Below are positions 24,386-34,149 of a stretch of 64,000 nucleotides of DNA, one piece after another. Within the stretch, counting starts at the first letter, position 1; every line of letters starts with the position of its first letter. The stretch is from Thermosynechococcaceae cyanobacterium Okahandja. Lineage in GTDB: Bacteria; Cyanobacteriota; Cyanobacteriia; Thermosynechococcales; Thermosynechococcaceae. The stretch lies in NCBI GenBank assembly GCA_041530395.1, contig CP136945.1, positions 1,426,001-1,490,000 on the forward strand, written 5' to 3'. The position numbers were made by a program, and so were the translations under genes. The notes beneath the pieces are model-generated. The model did no database searches and was not told where the DNA came from. It was given only the letters and a program-made list of their open reading frames with translations.

Positions 24386-25333
24386 CTACAGGCGATCGCG
24401 CAGTTGCTTGACCATGCCTTGCGCGGATGCCTCATCCACAAACATGCCCAACTGAATCTTGGTCTCGTCACCACTGCCCACCAAAAAAGCATCCGGCACA
24501 ATTTCCTGCACCTTGGCTAAATCTGCCGCTGCCCTATAGGGAGCAAGCACGTAATAGCGACCATCGGCACCCTGCTCCACAAACACCTCAGGGGCACTGG
24601 GTTCGGGGGATGCCGCCACCTCACTCGGCTCGGGAGAGGAACTGTCCCCTGAAGGAGCTGGCTCGAGTTGGGGGAGGGTACTGCGGTTCACCTCAGGAAA
24701 CTGCCGTGCCGCCATATTCGGCCCCGAGGGTGGTGCCGGAATAGGGCTTGATTCAGCGGCAGCCTCGGTTGCTACCTCAGCCACAGGCTGCTCGCGACTG
24801 AGCCAGAAGAGGATACCGCCCCCCATGCCCGCCAGAATACCCATCACAATCAGCCAGCGTTGTACGCGGTGTTGGGGGTTGTCTGCCGCCTGCTGCTGAA
24901 ACCACGGACGATGGTTCTGGCGTGCCTGCTTCAGCAGTTCTCGAGTCGAGGCAAAGGGGCGCTTAGTGGTGCTGTGGGTGGCAGGGGCTTCAGGCTCAGG
25001 GGTCGCGTAAGATTGCGGCAGTAAGCCCATCAGTTCTGCCGGGTCAAAATCGTTGAGTTCATCAGGCTCATTCAGGTTGGCAGCGGCATCTGGCACAAGA
25101 CTGAGGGGTGCAGAACCTGCCGCTGTAGCCATGGGATTGACTGCGACAGGGTCAGTCGCCTCCGAGCTATCCGGGGTTGGCAGCACCATCGACGATGGCT
25201 CAGGGGTTTCAAGGGGGCGATGGGACTGCACCAGCCGATGGCAGCGAAACTGGGTTAATTCTGACTCTAAACTAAGGTTTAAGGAGGCTAAGGCAGCTTG
25301 CAAGCGGTCGCGATCAAGGGTTGGCGTGGTCAT
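24386..25333 (-). CDS. SPOR-like membrane protein
   Basis: From ATG 25333 (MTTPTLDRDRLQ) the product has 315 residues: a cytoplasmic N-terminal part, one membrane helix (LIVMGILAGMGGGILFWLS) near the middle, a proline/serine-rich linker and a C-terminal segment (YYVLAPYRAAADLAKVQEI, then IQLGMFVDEASAQGMVKQL). The C-terminal part has the layout of a SPOR domain, which binds denuded peptidoglycan at division sites. The match is weak enough that it could be a lookalike. It is convergent with the deaminase gene and leaves a short gap to the glycosyltransferase start. Confidence 0.7.
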   Translation of the reverse strand: MTTPTLDRDRLQAALASLNLSLESELTQFRCHRLVQSHRPLETPEPSSMVLPTPDSSEATDPVAVNPMATAAGSAPLSLVPDAAANLNEPDELNDFDPAELMGLLPQSYATPEPEAPATHSTTKRPFASTRELLKQARQNHRPWFQQQAADNPQHRVQRWLIVMGILAGMGGGILFWLSREQPVAEVATEAAAESSPIPAPPSGPNMAARQFPEVNRSTLPQLEPAPSGDSSSPEPSEVAASPEPSAPEVFVEQGADGRYYVLAPYRAAADLAKVQEIVPDAFLVGSGDETKIQLGMFVDEASAQGMVKQLRDRL

Positions 25334-25463
25334 GGTGGTAAATCCTAAACATTGGCTCTCGGATGCCAGCACTATTTCTTTGCCTCAACGGCAAGGGGCG
25401 ATCATTTATGCAGCAACAGCACCTATAGGTTTGCCCCATTGGCCAGATTAGCGAGGAGTGAGC

Positions 25464-26459
25464 GTGCTGCCAGAATCGCAATTCATGCCACAACTCAGTA
25501 TTTGTATTCCCGCCTATAACCGCCCTGACGGGTTGCGCACCGCTGTGCACTCCATCATTACCTCCCTGAGTCCGGCGCAGGCCGCCGCCATTGAACTGGT
25601 CATTAGGGACGATTCCACCCAAGGAACCCCCGAACAGGAGGTTAAAGGGCTGCTCCAGAATTGGGACGGTTCATGGAGCTATCAGAAAAACCCACAGCGT
25701 TTGGGGATGGTGGCTAACTGGAACCGCAGCTTAGCCGATGCTCGCGGTGAGTTTGTGCTCTTGCTGCACGATGATGATTATCTGTTGCCCCAAGGGCTGC
25801 CCCAACTGCTACAGACGCTGGCTCGCTACGGCGGACAATACAACGTGTTTTTGTTTGGGGTGCACCTCGTCAATGGGCAGGGGCAGTGCTTGCGTCGGCA
25901 AATTCCGGCGCGGGCAACGTGGCATCCTCCGGCAACGGCAGTACAGCAGCTTTTATCCCATTCCTCGTTTGTGCGCTTTCCGGGGTTGGTGTGGCGGCGA
26001 TCGCTCCTTGAGCAGGTGGGTGAATTTAGCGCTGCCTACGGCGAGGCAACGGATGTTTATCAGTGGCTACGTTTTTTTGCGATTGCCGGAGTTTATACGG
26101 TTCCGGTGGCGATCGCGGCCTATCGGATTCATGACCAAGCCTTGAGCATGGGGATGTTTCAGCCCCAAACGCTGAATTATCTGAGTGCTATTTTTCAGGA
26201 AGCCGCCCAGATGAAGCTCCTCTCCCCGAGGGTGTTGCGCCAAGCACAGCGGGATTTTTTACACCAGTTTATTTTGGCAGGAACATGGCGCTTTTTACGG
26301 CGGCGGCAGTGGCAGCAGGCTGCTAGGGTCTATGGTCTGTTGGCGGAGCCAGCGGTTCAACCCTTGGGGCGATCGCCCCGCTGGGCAGCCGTACGCCTTG
26401 CCTTTGGCTTCGTCTTGCGTTTACGGCTGGGGCCTCAGGCGCTAGCCCAGTCAAGGTAG
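25464..26459 (+). CDS. Glycosyltransferase family 2 protein
   Basis: A GT-A fold enzyme. The N terminus PQLSICIPAYNRPDG, the DDST donor-site acid (VIRDDST) and the DDD motif (LLLHDDDYLL) are the nucleotide-sugar-binding landmarks; the acceptor region contains WRRSLLEQVGEFSAAYGEAT. About 330 residues in all. The start is uncertain: GTG 25458 abuts the GAGGA, GTG 25464 has ideal spacing, and ATG 25485 gives the minimal domain. The acceptor is unknown; a surface polysaccharide or glycolipid is probable. The gene overlaps leuD convergently by about 25 bases. Confidence 0.9.
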   Translation: MLPESQFMPQLSICIPAYNRPDGLRTAVHSIITSLSPAQAAAIELVIRDDSTQGTPEQEVKGLLQNWDGSWSYQKNPQRLGMVANWNRSLADARGEFVLLLHDDDYLLPQGLPQLLQTLARYGGQYNVFLFGVHLVNGQGQCLRRQIPARATWHPPATAVQQLLSHSSFVRFPGLVWRRSLLEQVGEFSAAYGEATDVYQWLRFFAIAGVYTVPVAIAAYRIHDQALSMGMFQPQTLNYLSAIFQEAAQMKLLSPRVLRQAQRDFLHQFILAGTWRFLRRRQWQQAARVYGLLAEPAVQPLGRSPRWAAVRLAFGFVLRLRLGPQALAQSR

Positions 26460-27031
26460 GGCAATTGTGCCGCCACCTGATGAATCTGAGCCACATTGGC
26501 GAGCAGTTGACCGCAGGCATCCCATTGGCCAGAGATCAGCATTTGACGGGTGCTCTCGGCTATGGCCACCGCAAGGGTAAGGTCAGCCGCCCTCAGGCGC
26601 AGGTGCTCAAGGTCTAAGACAAGCTCGGTGCTGGGGGCATGCTCCAGTAGGCCTTGCAGCCGCTCAACCACCTCGGGTGCCGCCGTCACGCAGGGAATGC
26701 CCATCGCAAGGCAGTTACCCGCAAAAATTTCCGCAAAGCTCTCGCCAATAAGGGCTTGAATGCCCCAGCGGGCAATGGCTTGGGGGGCGTGCTCTCGACT
26801 GGAACCACAGCCAAAGTTGGCGTTCACCACCAGCAACCGTGCGCCTTGGTACTGGGGGGCATCAAAGGGGTGCGCTCCGGCGGCGGCTTGGCGATCGTCG
26901 GCAAAAACGTGTTCCCCTAAACCATCGAACGTGACACAGCGCAGGAATCGCGCCGGAATGATGCGATCGGTGTCAATATCATTGCCCCGCAGGGGGAGAC
27001 CACGGCCGCTAATGTGCTGAATTTGGCGCAT
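26435..27031 (-). CDS. leuD: 3-isopropylmalate dehydratase small subunit
   Basis: With LeuC it isomerises 2- to 3-isopropylmalate in leucine synthesis. Diagnostic motifs: GNDIDTDRIIPARFL near the N terminus and NFGCGSSREHAPQA at about 70. The 198-residue length is normal. The partner leuC is not in this window. It is divergent from ldpA with about 95 bases between. Confidence 0.96.
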   Translation of the reverse strand: MRQIQHISGRGLPLRGNDIDTDRIIPARFLRCVTFDGLGEHVFADDRQAAAGAHPFDAPQYQGARLLVVNANFGCGSSREHAPQAIARWGIQALIGESFAEIFAGNCLAMGIPCVTAAPEVVERLQGLLEHAPSTELVLDLEHLRLRAADLTLAVAIAESTRQMLISGQWDACGQLLANVAQIHQVAAQLPYLDWASA

Positions 27032-27126
27032 AGAATTGTATCAACAGAAAGCCTTTTTCTATCTTGCCAGATTGTGCCAAAATACGGTGGAGTTGAGTGC
27101 CTCAGCCCCCTCGCAGTGGATCGTGC

Positions 27127-28167
27127 ATGTCTGACGTTGGAACACCGTTGGCTGCTCTCAGGCAGCACCAGTGGTTTAAGCTCATTAATGGCGCCAGCTT
27201 TCAAGATGTGGCACAGGTGTATAACTTAACCTTGGCCTACACGTTGGCGGGGGCTGATTGTATTGATGTAGCTGCCGATGTTGCCGTGATTCAGGCAGCC
27301 CTAGAGGCAATCCAGATGGCTCAGGCCTTGGGTGGGCAGCGCCCTCTCCTAATGGTGAGCATTAACGATGGTGCGGACCCCCACTTTCGCAAAGCCACGT
27401 TTGATCCACGCCGCTGCCCGGCGGAGTGTGCCCGCCCCTGTGAGCGGATTTGTCCGGCGGCAGCTATTCACGTGACCCCTGAGGGGCAAGGGGTGCTCCG
27501 CGATCGCTGTTACGGTTGTGGGCGGTGTTTACCCGTGTGCCCATTCGGCCTAATTAGCACCTACGACCAACCCGCCACGTTTGCCAACATTACGCCCCTG
27601 ATTGAGCAGGGCACCGTACAAGCCCTTGAAATTCATACCCAGCCCCATCGCTACGAGGCCTTTCGCACCCTCTGGCAGCAGGTACAGCCATGGACGCGCC
27701 ACCTGAGCGTCTTGGCCATTAGCTGTCCCCAGGGGGAAGGGGTGATTGGCTATTTGCAGTGGTTGAATGATCGGGTGCAACCTCTGGAGTGTGACCTAAT
27801 TTGGCAGGCGGATGGCCGTCCCATGAGTGGCGATATTGGTGATGGTGCCACCCGCGCCACCATTCAATTTGGCCAAGGGATTTTAGCGGCAAATTTACCC
27901 GGATTTGTCCAGTTGGCAGGCGGCACAAATAGCCATACGGTTGCTAAACTCAGGGCAATGGGGTTATTGCCGCCAACAGCAGCCCCACGGGCGATCGCCG
28001 GTGTTGCCTACGGCAGTTATGCCCGTAAACAGTTGGCTCCCTTTCACGCCATGGCCGATCAACCATGGCAAACCGTTCCCGACATTCTTGAGGCGGCAGT
28101 TGCCGCAGCGGCTGCCCTAGTTCAACCCCTTAAATCTGTCCCGTCCCCCCTTGCACCCTATGGTTGA
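27127..28167 (+). CDS. ldpA: Circadian clock input protein LdpA
   Basis: LdpA is an iron-sulfur protein that passes redox and light information to the circadian clock. The start is ATG 27127 (MSDVGTPLAALRQ). Two cysteine clusters occur near the middle: CPAECARPCERICPAA and CYGCGRCLPVCPFG, fitting two [4Fe-4S] centres. The surrounding region resembles a dihydroorotate dehydrogenase-like beta/alpha fold. The ycf45-type gene starts eight bases before its stop, so the two form an operon. It is divergent from leuD. Confidence 0.88.
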   Translation: MSDVGTPLAALRQHQWFKLINGASFQDVAQVYNLTLAYTLAGADCIDVAADVAVIQAALEAIQMAQALGGQRPLLMVSINDGADPHFRKATFDPRRCPAECARPCERICPAAAIHVTPEGQGVLRDRCYGCGRCLPVCPFGLISTYDQPATFANITPLIEQGTVQALEIHTQPHRYEAFRTLWQQVQPWTRHLSVLAISCPQGEGVIGYLQWLNDRVQPLECDLIWQADGRPMSGDIGDGATRATIQFGQGILAANLPGFVQLAGGTNSHTVAKLRAMGLLPPTAAPRAIAGVAYGSYARKQLAPFHAMADQPWQTVPDILEAAVAAAAALVQPLKSVPSPLAPYG

Positions 28168-29851
28168 ATTGACTGCTGGACAACGTCAGGTCACCGATGA
28201 TTTGGATCAATTACTGGCCATTTTGCCACCACCCTTGGGGTATTGCCTCACCGATCATCCCCAGCGGGAAGAGCTTCTCGAAATTGTCTTAGACTTGGGT
28301 CGCCTGCCGGAAGCGAGGTTTATGCAAAGCACCCAGTACCTTGCCGAAGCGCCCGTCACCCGTGAAATGTTGCAGTACGCTGTAGCCCGGGTGGGCGAGT
28401 TCAGTGGCGATAACCGTGCGGGCATTGAGCGTACCCTCCATCGGATTAGCGCGCTGCGCAATCGCCAAGGCGCGATTATTGGTCTGACCTGTCGTGTCGG
28501 TCGGGCGGTGTTTGGCACCATTGGCATGATCCGCGATCTGGTGGAAAGTGGCCAATCGATTTTGCTATTGGGTCGCCCGGGCGTGGGTAAAACAACCGCT
28601 CTGCGGGAAATGGCGCGGGTCTTGGCGGATGACTTGCACAAGCGGGTGGTGATTATTGACACCTCCAATGAAATTGCTGGTGATGGTGATATTCCCCATC
28701 CGGCCATTGGTCGAGCGCGACGGATGCAAGTGGCGCGGCCAGAACTGCAACATCAGGTCATGATTGAGGCGGTGGAAAACCACATGCCCCAGGTGATCGT
28801 TATTGATGAAATTGGTACGGAACGGGAAGCATTGGCGGCCCGCACGATTGCCGAGCGGGGGGTACAACTCATTGGCACCGCCCACGGCAACCAAATTGAA
28901 AATCTCATTAAAAACCCCACCTTGGCGGATCTCGTGGGTGGCATCCAGTCGGTCACCCTTGGGGATGAGGAGGCGCGGCGGCGGGGGACCCAAAAAAGTG
29001 TTCTAGAGCGCAAGGCTCCCCCCACCTTTCAAATTGCCGTCGAGATGCTGGAGCGCGATCGCTGGATTGTGCACCTTGACGTGGCCGAAAGTGTTGATCT
29101 GTTGCTGCGGGGGCGCATCCCCAGCCCGGAATTACGCACCGTGGCCGCCAACGGCACCGTTGTTGTGACCCGCCCGGAACCAGAGCCGACCCCCGAGCGG
29201 GCTTCCTCGAGCCGCAGTTCATGGCGTGACAGTGGCCAAATGCAACCCCTCAGGGAGCCGCCAAAAGATCGGGCGAACTTTGCCCAACTCCTCGAAGCCA
29301 CCCTCGATGCGCCTACAGTCGGCCCCAACGGTGAAGAATTGCCGCTGCACGTCTTTCCCTACGCGGTGAGCCGCCACCACCTTGAGCAAGCCATTCAGAC
29401 CCTGCATCTGCCGATAGTGATTACCCGAGACATTGATCAGGCGGATGTGATTCTGACCCTAAGGTCGCACCTGAAGGGGGAAAGCAAGTTACGGCATCTG
29501 GCCCATATTCACCATTTGCCCGTCCACACCATTAAAACCAACAGCATGGCGCAGATTGTGCGGGGTCTGCGGCATCTTTTAGGCATCGAGGAGCCCCCGC
29601 CTGCGGAGGCAGCGGATTTGTCGCTGTTTAGCCCCAGCGGCAGTGATGATGAACTCGAAGCCCTTGAAGAAGCACGTCTTGCGGTCGAAGAAATTGTCCT
29701 GCCCAAAGGCCAAGCGGTAGAACTCCTCCCCCGCTCCGCCAATATTCGCCGGATGCAGCACGAACTAATTGAGCACTATCAGTTGACCTCCTGTAGCTTT
29801 GGTGAAGAACCCAATCGGCGGCTGCGAATTTATCCCAGTCGCTCCTACTAG
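28160..29851 (+). CDS. Ycf45-type AAA ATPase with C-terminal R3H domain
   Basis: The product is 563 residues from ATG 28160 (MVELTAGQRQVTDD). A P-loop ATPase similar to chloroplast Ycf45 and to SpoIIIAA occupies residues 100-320: GRPGVGKTTALREMA, then IIDTSNEIAG and VIVIDEIGTEREA. The C-terminal 60 residues (ANIRRMQHELIEHYQLTS, then RLRIYP) form an R3H domain, a single-strand nucleic-acid binder. The gene overlaps ldpA by eight bases and follows it in the same frame direction. Its job in cyanobacteria is unknown; nucleic acid handling or chromosome maintenance is the common guess. Confidence 0.9.
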   Translation: MVELTAGQRQVTDDLDQLLAILPPPLGYCLTDHPQREELLEIVLDLGRLPEARFMQSTQYLAEAPVTREMLQYAVARVGEFSGDNRAGIERTLHRISALRNRQGAIIGLTCRVGRAVFGTIGMIRDLVESGQSILLLGRPGVGKTTALREMARVLADDLHKRVVIIDTSNEIAGDGDIPHPAIGRARRMQVARPELQHQVMIEAVENHMPQVIVIDEIGTEREALAARTIAERGVQLIGTAHGNQIENLIKNPTLADLVGGIQSVTLGDEEARRRGTQKSVLERKAPPTFQIAVEMLERDRWIVHLDVAESVDLLLRGRIPSPELRTVAANGTVVVTRPEPEPTPERASSSRSSWRDSGQMQPLREPPKDRANFAQLLEATLDAPTVGPNGEELPLHVFPYAVSRHHLEQAIQTLHLPIVITRDIDQADVILTLRSHLKGESKLRHLAHIHHLPVHTIKTNSMAQIVRGLRHLLGIEEPPPAEAADLSLFSPSGSDDELEALEEARLAVEEIVLPKGQAVELLPRSANIRRMQHELIEHYQLTSCSFGEEPNRRLRIYPSRSY

Positions 29852-29974
29852 GCTTGCTATTTTGAGCGTTGGTCACGGTGGCTCTTGCAGGGGCGCGAAT
29901 ATTTGATAATGATTCCCAACCATGGGCAGAACTTATAATTGAGGGATAGGCCACTAAAAACTGAGGAGCAGTTT

Positions 29975-30376
29975 ATGCGCCCCTACCTTAAATTTGCGGT
30001 GGCGGTGGCGATCGCTGCCACAGGCGTGAATGCCGCCCCCATCCCTAGCACGGCTCAATCCGTAACCCCAATTGGTAATCTGCGGGCATTCCAAGGAATT
30101 ACCATTCAAGGCACCATTCGCAGTGTTGTGGGCAATAAGTTTATCCTTGATGACGGCACCGGCCAAGTCATTGTTGATGCGGGTCCCTCTTGGTATCATC
30201 AGCTTAACTTGCGCGAAGGGGAAACGGTCACTGTCGTTGGCAAGCAGGGTCGGCACGATTTCGATGCCTTTCAGATTACCCGTGCCAATGGCGAAGTGAC
30301 GCAAATTCGTCCGTCAATGGGGCCGCCGCCTTGGTCAGGTCGTTACCAGCGACAGCAACCCCAGACAGTTCGCTAG
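29975..30376 (+). CDS. Exported OB-fold protein
   Basis: A 133-residue protein from ATG 29975. It has a signal peptide (FAVAVAIAATGVNA) and an OB-fold-like core of alternating strands (ITIQGTIRSVVGNKFILDDG, then VIVDAGPSWYHQLN) similar to bacterial OB-fold (BOF) and YgiW-like families. Ends in a proline- and arginine-rich tail. It is periplasmic or lumenal; no ligand can be inferred. The stop of hemA is ten bases away on the opposite strand. TATAAT lies at 29934-29939. Confidence 0.75.
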   Translation: MRPYLKFAVAVAIAATGVNAAPIPSTAQSVTPIGNLRAFQGITIQGTIRSVVGNKFILDDGTGQVIVDAGPSWYHQLNLREGETVTVVGKQGRHDFDAFQITRANGEVTQIRPSMGPPPWSGRYQRQQPQTVR

Positions 30377-30386
30377 GGGGAATGAC

Positions 30387-31667
30387 CTAGACCTCAATCG
30401 GTTCCAAATTAAACAGGGTTTGTAGGGTCTGCATTGCCCGTTGACGACTTTCTAGATCCCGTTGGGATTGCAGTTGCACCGTGGGGTCATGGAGGATCTT
30501 GTTGATGATGGTTCGCGTCATGGCCTCGATGACCCCTTGGTGCTTATCGCCAAACTCGCTACCGAGCCGTGAGAGGGCTTTTTCTAGCTCTTGGGTGCGG
30601 ATGGACTCCATCTTCTCCCGCAGGCAGCGAATGGTGGGAATGGTTTCTAGGGCGTGCCACCAAGCGAGGAAGGCATCGAGTTCTTTTTCGAGAATGACCT
30701 CGGCTTCTTGAGCCAATTGACGGCGAGCTTCTTGGTTTTGGGCAACAACGGCTTCGAGATCATCCACATTGTAAAGTTGCACTGCCGCCAGTTCTGTGAC
30801 GTTGGCGTGGACATTGCGGGGCACGGAAATATCAATAATGGACAGGGGGCGATCGCCCGTGAGCACCGCACCCAAGTTATCGCGGTCCAGCAGGGGTTGG
30901 GTGGCCGCCGTACCGGTAAAAATCAAATCCATTGCCGCTACAATGGGCAGTAAATCCGTCATTGTAAACAGTTCAAAGCGCACATCCGGAAACTGCTGCG
31001 CCAACTCTTGGGCACGCTCTAGGGAGCGGTTAACAATACTCAGTTCCTTCACGCCCCGGGCAATCAAGTGCTGCACCACCAGTCGCGACATTTTACCGGC
31101 ACCCACAATGGCAATGCGGCACTCTTGGAGGTTGGGCAGCCGCAGATCCGCTAGCTCCACCGCCGCTGAACTAATCGAGACGGCACCGGTGCCAATGCTG
31201 GTTTCGGTACGCACCCGCTTTCCGGCAGCGATCGCCCCGGTAAAGAGGCGATTGAGAATAGAGCCAAGAGCCTTATACTGCTGCCCCAACTGGTGACAGC
31301 GCTTGACTTGCGAGAGAATTTGACCTTCGCCAATCACCAAACTATCTAGGCCAGAGGCCACCCGCATTAGATGCATCACCGCATCTTGGTGTAGCAAAAT
31401 AAACAGGAAGGGGCGCAACTGCCGCAGGGGAATATGACTCCACTCACTGAGGAACTGATGCACCTCTCGCACCCCGGCTTCGGTATCACTGGCAACGATG
31501 TAGATTTCCAGCCGATTACAGGTGCTAAGGATGGTTGCTTCTTGGATATGGGCGTAGCCGCACAGGTGATGTAGTGCCCGCTCCCGCACCTCCTCCGGGA
31601 CACTTAGTTTTTCGCGTACATCCACCGGGGCAGTTTTATGGCTTAATCCAATGACAGCAATGTTCAT
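30387..31667 (-). CDS. hemA: Glutamyl-tRNA reductase
   Basis: First committed step of tetrapyrrole synthesis: reduces glutamyl-tRNA(Glu) to glutamate-1-semialdehyde. Catalytic Cys50 is in STCNRLEIY. The start [20 protein letters not shown], the specificity helix with [10 protein letters not shown], the NADPH site [11 protein letters not shown] and the C-terminal dimerisation helices are all present. 426 residues is normal. It supplies the chlorophyll and bilin precursors used by acsF and chlD elsewhere in the window. The gene is convergent with the OB-fold gene. Confidence 0.97.
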   Translation of the reverse strand: MNIAVIGLSHKTAPVDVREKLSVPEEVRERALHHLCGYAHIQEATILSTCNRLEIYIVASDTEAGVREVHQFLSEWSHIPLRQLRPFLFILLHQDAVMHLMRVASGLDSLVIGEGQILSQVKRCHQLGQQYKALGSILNRLFTGAIAAGKRVRTETSIGTGAVSISSAAVELADLRLPNLQECRIAIVGAGKMSRLVVQHLIARGVKELSIVNRSLERAQELAQQFPDVRFELFTMTDLLPIVAAMDLIFTGTAATQPLLDRDNLGAVLTGDRPLSIIDISVPRNVHANVTELAAVQLYNVDDLEAVVAQNQEARRQLAQEAEVILEKELDAFLAWWHALETIPTIRCLREKMESIRTQELEKALSRLGSEFGDKHQGVIEAMTRTIINKILHDPTVQLQSQRDLESRQRAMQTLQTLFNLEPIEV

Positions 31668-31876
31668 AGGGATGTGTTCTCGTGGTTTCTAGCGGCAACT
31701 CCATAGATTGTTGTATCAAGATTCTTGAACCGCCTTCACGCTTGTTTGCAAGTCTTTACCTTTTTTCCGCTTAGTAATCAACCCCGAACTCTGGCTCAGG
31801 GCCGTGGCAGATGACCTGCCCCCAATTGGGCGACCCGTTGGCCACAATAGAGAAAACCGGCACAAGGGAAATGGCC

Positions 31877-33130
31877 ATGACAGTTGAACTGGTTGCTAAG
31901 CTAAGCGATGCCGTTATTTCTGCCCAGCAGGGAGCGCAGCGCCAATTAGAACTAACCCTGACGGCACAGCGGCAGCAGCAGGAACGCGCCCCCCTCAATC
32001 TTTGCCTAATTTTGGATCACAGTGGTTCGATGGCGGGGGAGCCACTGGCCACGGTGAAGCGGGCGGCTCAGTCTTTAGTGGATCGGCTGACAAGGGAGGA
32101 TCGCCTTGCGGTGGTTGCCTTCGATCACCAGGCAAAGGTGTTGGTGCCTAACCAAGTGGTGCAGGATAAGGAAGCCATCAAGGCCAAAATTGCCACCCTC
32201 GAAGCGGGCGGTGGCACCGCCATTGATCAGGGGATGAAACTGGGACTCGAGCAACTGGCCCAGGGCAAACAGGGCAGGATTTCCCAAGCGTTTTTACTTA
32301 CCGATGGCGAGAATGAACACGGCAACAACACGCGCTGCCTAGAGTTGGCCAAGCTGGCAGCAGAGTACAACATTACGCTGAACACCCTCGGGTTTGGGGT
32401 GCATTGGAACCAAGATGTGCTCGAGCAAATTGCCGATGCGGCCACGGGGCGGCTGGTTTTTATTGAATACGCCGAGCAGGCGATCGCCAGTTTCCAAGCC
32501 CTCTTTCAGCACATTCGTACCGTTGACGTTACCAATGCTCACGTCCTTTTAACCCTAAGTCCTGCGGCGCAACTGGCGGAGTTCAAACCCATCACCCAAG
32601 TGGCACCCGACACCATTGAGCTAAGCTATGAACCCGAAGGCCCAGATCAGTACACCATTCGGGTGGGGGATCTATCGGCCACGATTAAGCGCACCCTCTT
32701 GATTACCCTCTATACCCAACCCCTGCCGGTGGGCAGTCACGTGATCGGCACCGTGCAGGTACGTTACGACGATCCGGTGCGCCAACGCTCAGGTCTGCTA
32801 TCGGAGCGGGTGCCCCTAACCGTTGAAGCGGTTGCCGACCATCGGCCAACAGTGGATCCACAGGTGCAACAAAGTATTCTGGCCGTCGAAAAATATCGCA
32901 AGACCCAACTTGCGGAAACCAAACTCCAGTCGGGGGATACGGTCGGTGCCGCCACCTTCTTGCAAAGTGCCGCTAAAACTGCCCTGCAAATGGGGGATGC
33001 CGAAGCTGCCAAAGTGCTTGAGGAATCCGCTACTGAATTGCAGCAGCAATCTGCCCTCAGCGAAGCTGCCCGCAAGCGCACCCGCATTGCCTCGAAGACG
33101 GTCTTGAGCAACTCGCCCCCCTCAGCGTAG
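31877..33130 (+). CDS. VWA-domain protein
   Basis: A 417-residue von Willebrand factor A protein from ATG 31877, with AAGGGA seven bases upstream. The MIDAS metal site is complete: DHSGSMAG, T in GGGTAIDQG, and D in LTDGENEHGNN. A C-terminal beta-rich half and a final helical segment follow. No signal peptide. Proteins of this layout are common in cyanobacteria and bind partner proteins in a metal-dependent way; the partner is unknown. It is convergent with the SAM hydrolase gene, overlapping by nine bases. Confidence 0.85.
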   Translation: MTVELVAKLSDAVISAQQGAQRQLELTLTAQRQQQERAPLNLCLILDHSGSMAGEPLATVKRAAQSLVDRLTREDRLAVVAFDHQAKVLVPNQVVQDKEAIKAKIATLEAGGGTAIDQGMKLGLEQLAQGKQGRISQAFLLTDGENEHGNNTRCLELAKLAAEYNITLNTLGFGVHWNQDVLEQIADAATGRLVFIEYAEQAIASFQALFQHIRTVDVTNAHVLLTLSPAAQLAEFKPITQVAPDTIELSYEPEGPDQYTIRVGDLSATIKRTLLITLYTQPLPVGSHVIGTVQVRYDDPVRQRSGLLSERVPLTVEAVADHRPTVDPQVQQSILAVEKYRKTQLAETKLQSGDTVGAATFLQSAAKTALQMGDAEAAKVLEESATELQQQSALSEAARKRTRIASKTVLSNSPPSA

Positions 33131-33898
33131 CCAAACGGGATCACCGTTACGGCAGCCCAAATGGTGTTGGGCGCTGCCACCTGTCACAGCCACTTCAATA
33201 AAGCCGTGACTGCCCACAAGGGCAATACAGGTCCCCAGAGGGCGATCGCCATAGGTTTTTGCGACACTCAGCCGTTGGTCAGCAATCTCGACAATGCCTT
33301 GACGACCCTCGATCAAGGCGGCAGGTAGCGTGGTGATGACGTTCCCAAAATGATCAATGGCCTGTACCCAGCCCTGCACCCCCTCTAACGTCATCAGGTA
33401 GTCAAGCTGCGGCAGACGGACAAGGCGGCTGGGATCAAGGGCAGAACCGAGGGTTGCCAAGGGAACACCAGCGGCCAAGTGCGCCGCCACGGGGGCAAAA
33501 ATATCACGGCCATGGAACGTGGCACTGGGGGGTTGACGCCAGAATTGGGGACGGTTTAGCTCGACTACCGCTTCAACGGGGTAGTGTTGGAGCACATGGC
33601 TAAATACGCCATTATCCGGTCCGACACAGTACCCCTGCACCAGTTTGAGGGCGATCGCCCGCCGGGACGTGCCCACCCCCGGATCAACCACCACCAAATG
33701 CACCGTTTGGGGTGGAAAATAGGGCAGCGCCTGCATCAGTTGAAAACTAGCGGTGCGACAGTCCTGGGGCGGCACCTGATGACTCAGATCCACGAATTGC
33801 ACCTGAGGATTGAGGGTGAGCATCACCCCCTTCATTACACCAACATAGACATCTGAATGGCCAAAATCTGTGAGTAGCGTTACCAGCGGCAGACTCAT
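33122..33898 (-). CDS. SAM hydroxide adenosyltransferase (DUF62 / SAM hydrolase)
   Basis: Cleaves S-adenosylmethionine to adenosine and methionine using hydroxide; relatives of fluorinases. Landmarks: LVTLLTDFGHSDVYVG at the N terminus, VVDPGVGTSRRAI, PDNGVF and GHIGF-like residues (VALVGSHGFIEVAV) near the end. The 258-residue length from ATG 33898 is normal; an upstream TTG gives two more. The Pho-box-like array lies 9 bases upstream of this start. The physiological role of such hydrolases is uncertain. Confidence 0.88.
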   Translation of the reverse strand: MSLPLVTLLTDFGHSDVYVGVMKGVMLTLNPQVQFVDLSHQVPPQDCRTASFQLMQALPYFPPQTVHLVVVDPGVGTSRRAIALKLVQGYCVGPDNGVFSHVLQHYPVEAVVELNRPQFWRQPPSATFHGRDIFAPVAAHLAAGVPLATLGSALDPSRLVRLPQLDYLMTLEGVQGWVQAIDHFGNVITTLPAALIEGRQGIVEIADQRLSVAKTYGDRPLGTCIALVGSHGFIEVAVTGGSAQHHLGCRNGDPVWLR

Positions 33899-33907
33899 CG
33901 GCAAAAA

Positions 33908-33948
33908 CGGTTAAGGTGCGGCACAGTTAAGGTTAAGTTAGTATTAAG
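33908..33948 (-). promoter_or_regulatory. Pho-box-like array (four octamers at 11-base spacing)
   Basis: Minus-strand octamers CTTAATAC, CTTAACCT, CTGTGCCG and CTTAACCG lie at exact 11-base intervals (33941-33948, 33930-33937, 33919-33926, 33908-33915), with three-base spacers. Three match the cyanobacterial Pho box pattern CTTAACCT bound by the phosphate response regulator; the third is degenerate. They lie nine bases upstream of the SAM hydrolase start and about 200 bases before the CHAD gene. Confidence 0.5.
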
Positions 33949-34149
33949 GTAGGATGGCGAACGCTCAATCAACGCTAAGTTTTACCTTATCTGTGGGATT
34001 ATTTGCGAGATGTCAGGTTCCAAGTACTCAGCTCATCACGTTGGGGTGCAGCGATGATGGCTCGGCAGTGGTAGGGGTTACGAGTCTGGTTTGAATAAAA
34101 ACAAAATAAGGTCATGATTTTGGGAGAAGACGATTCAAGGGGGGGCACC

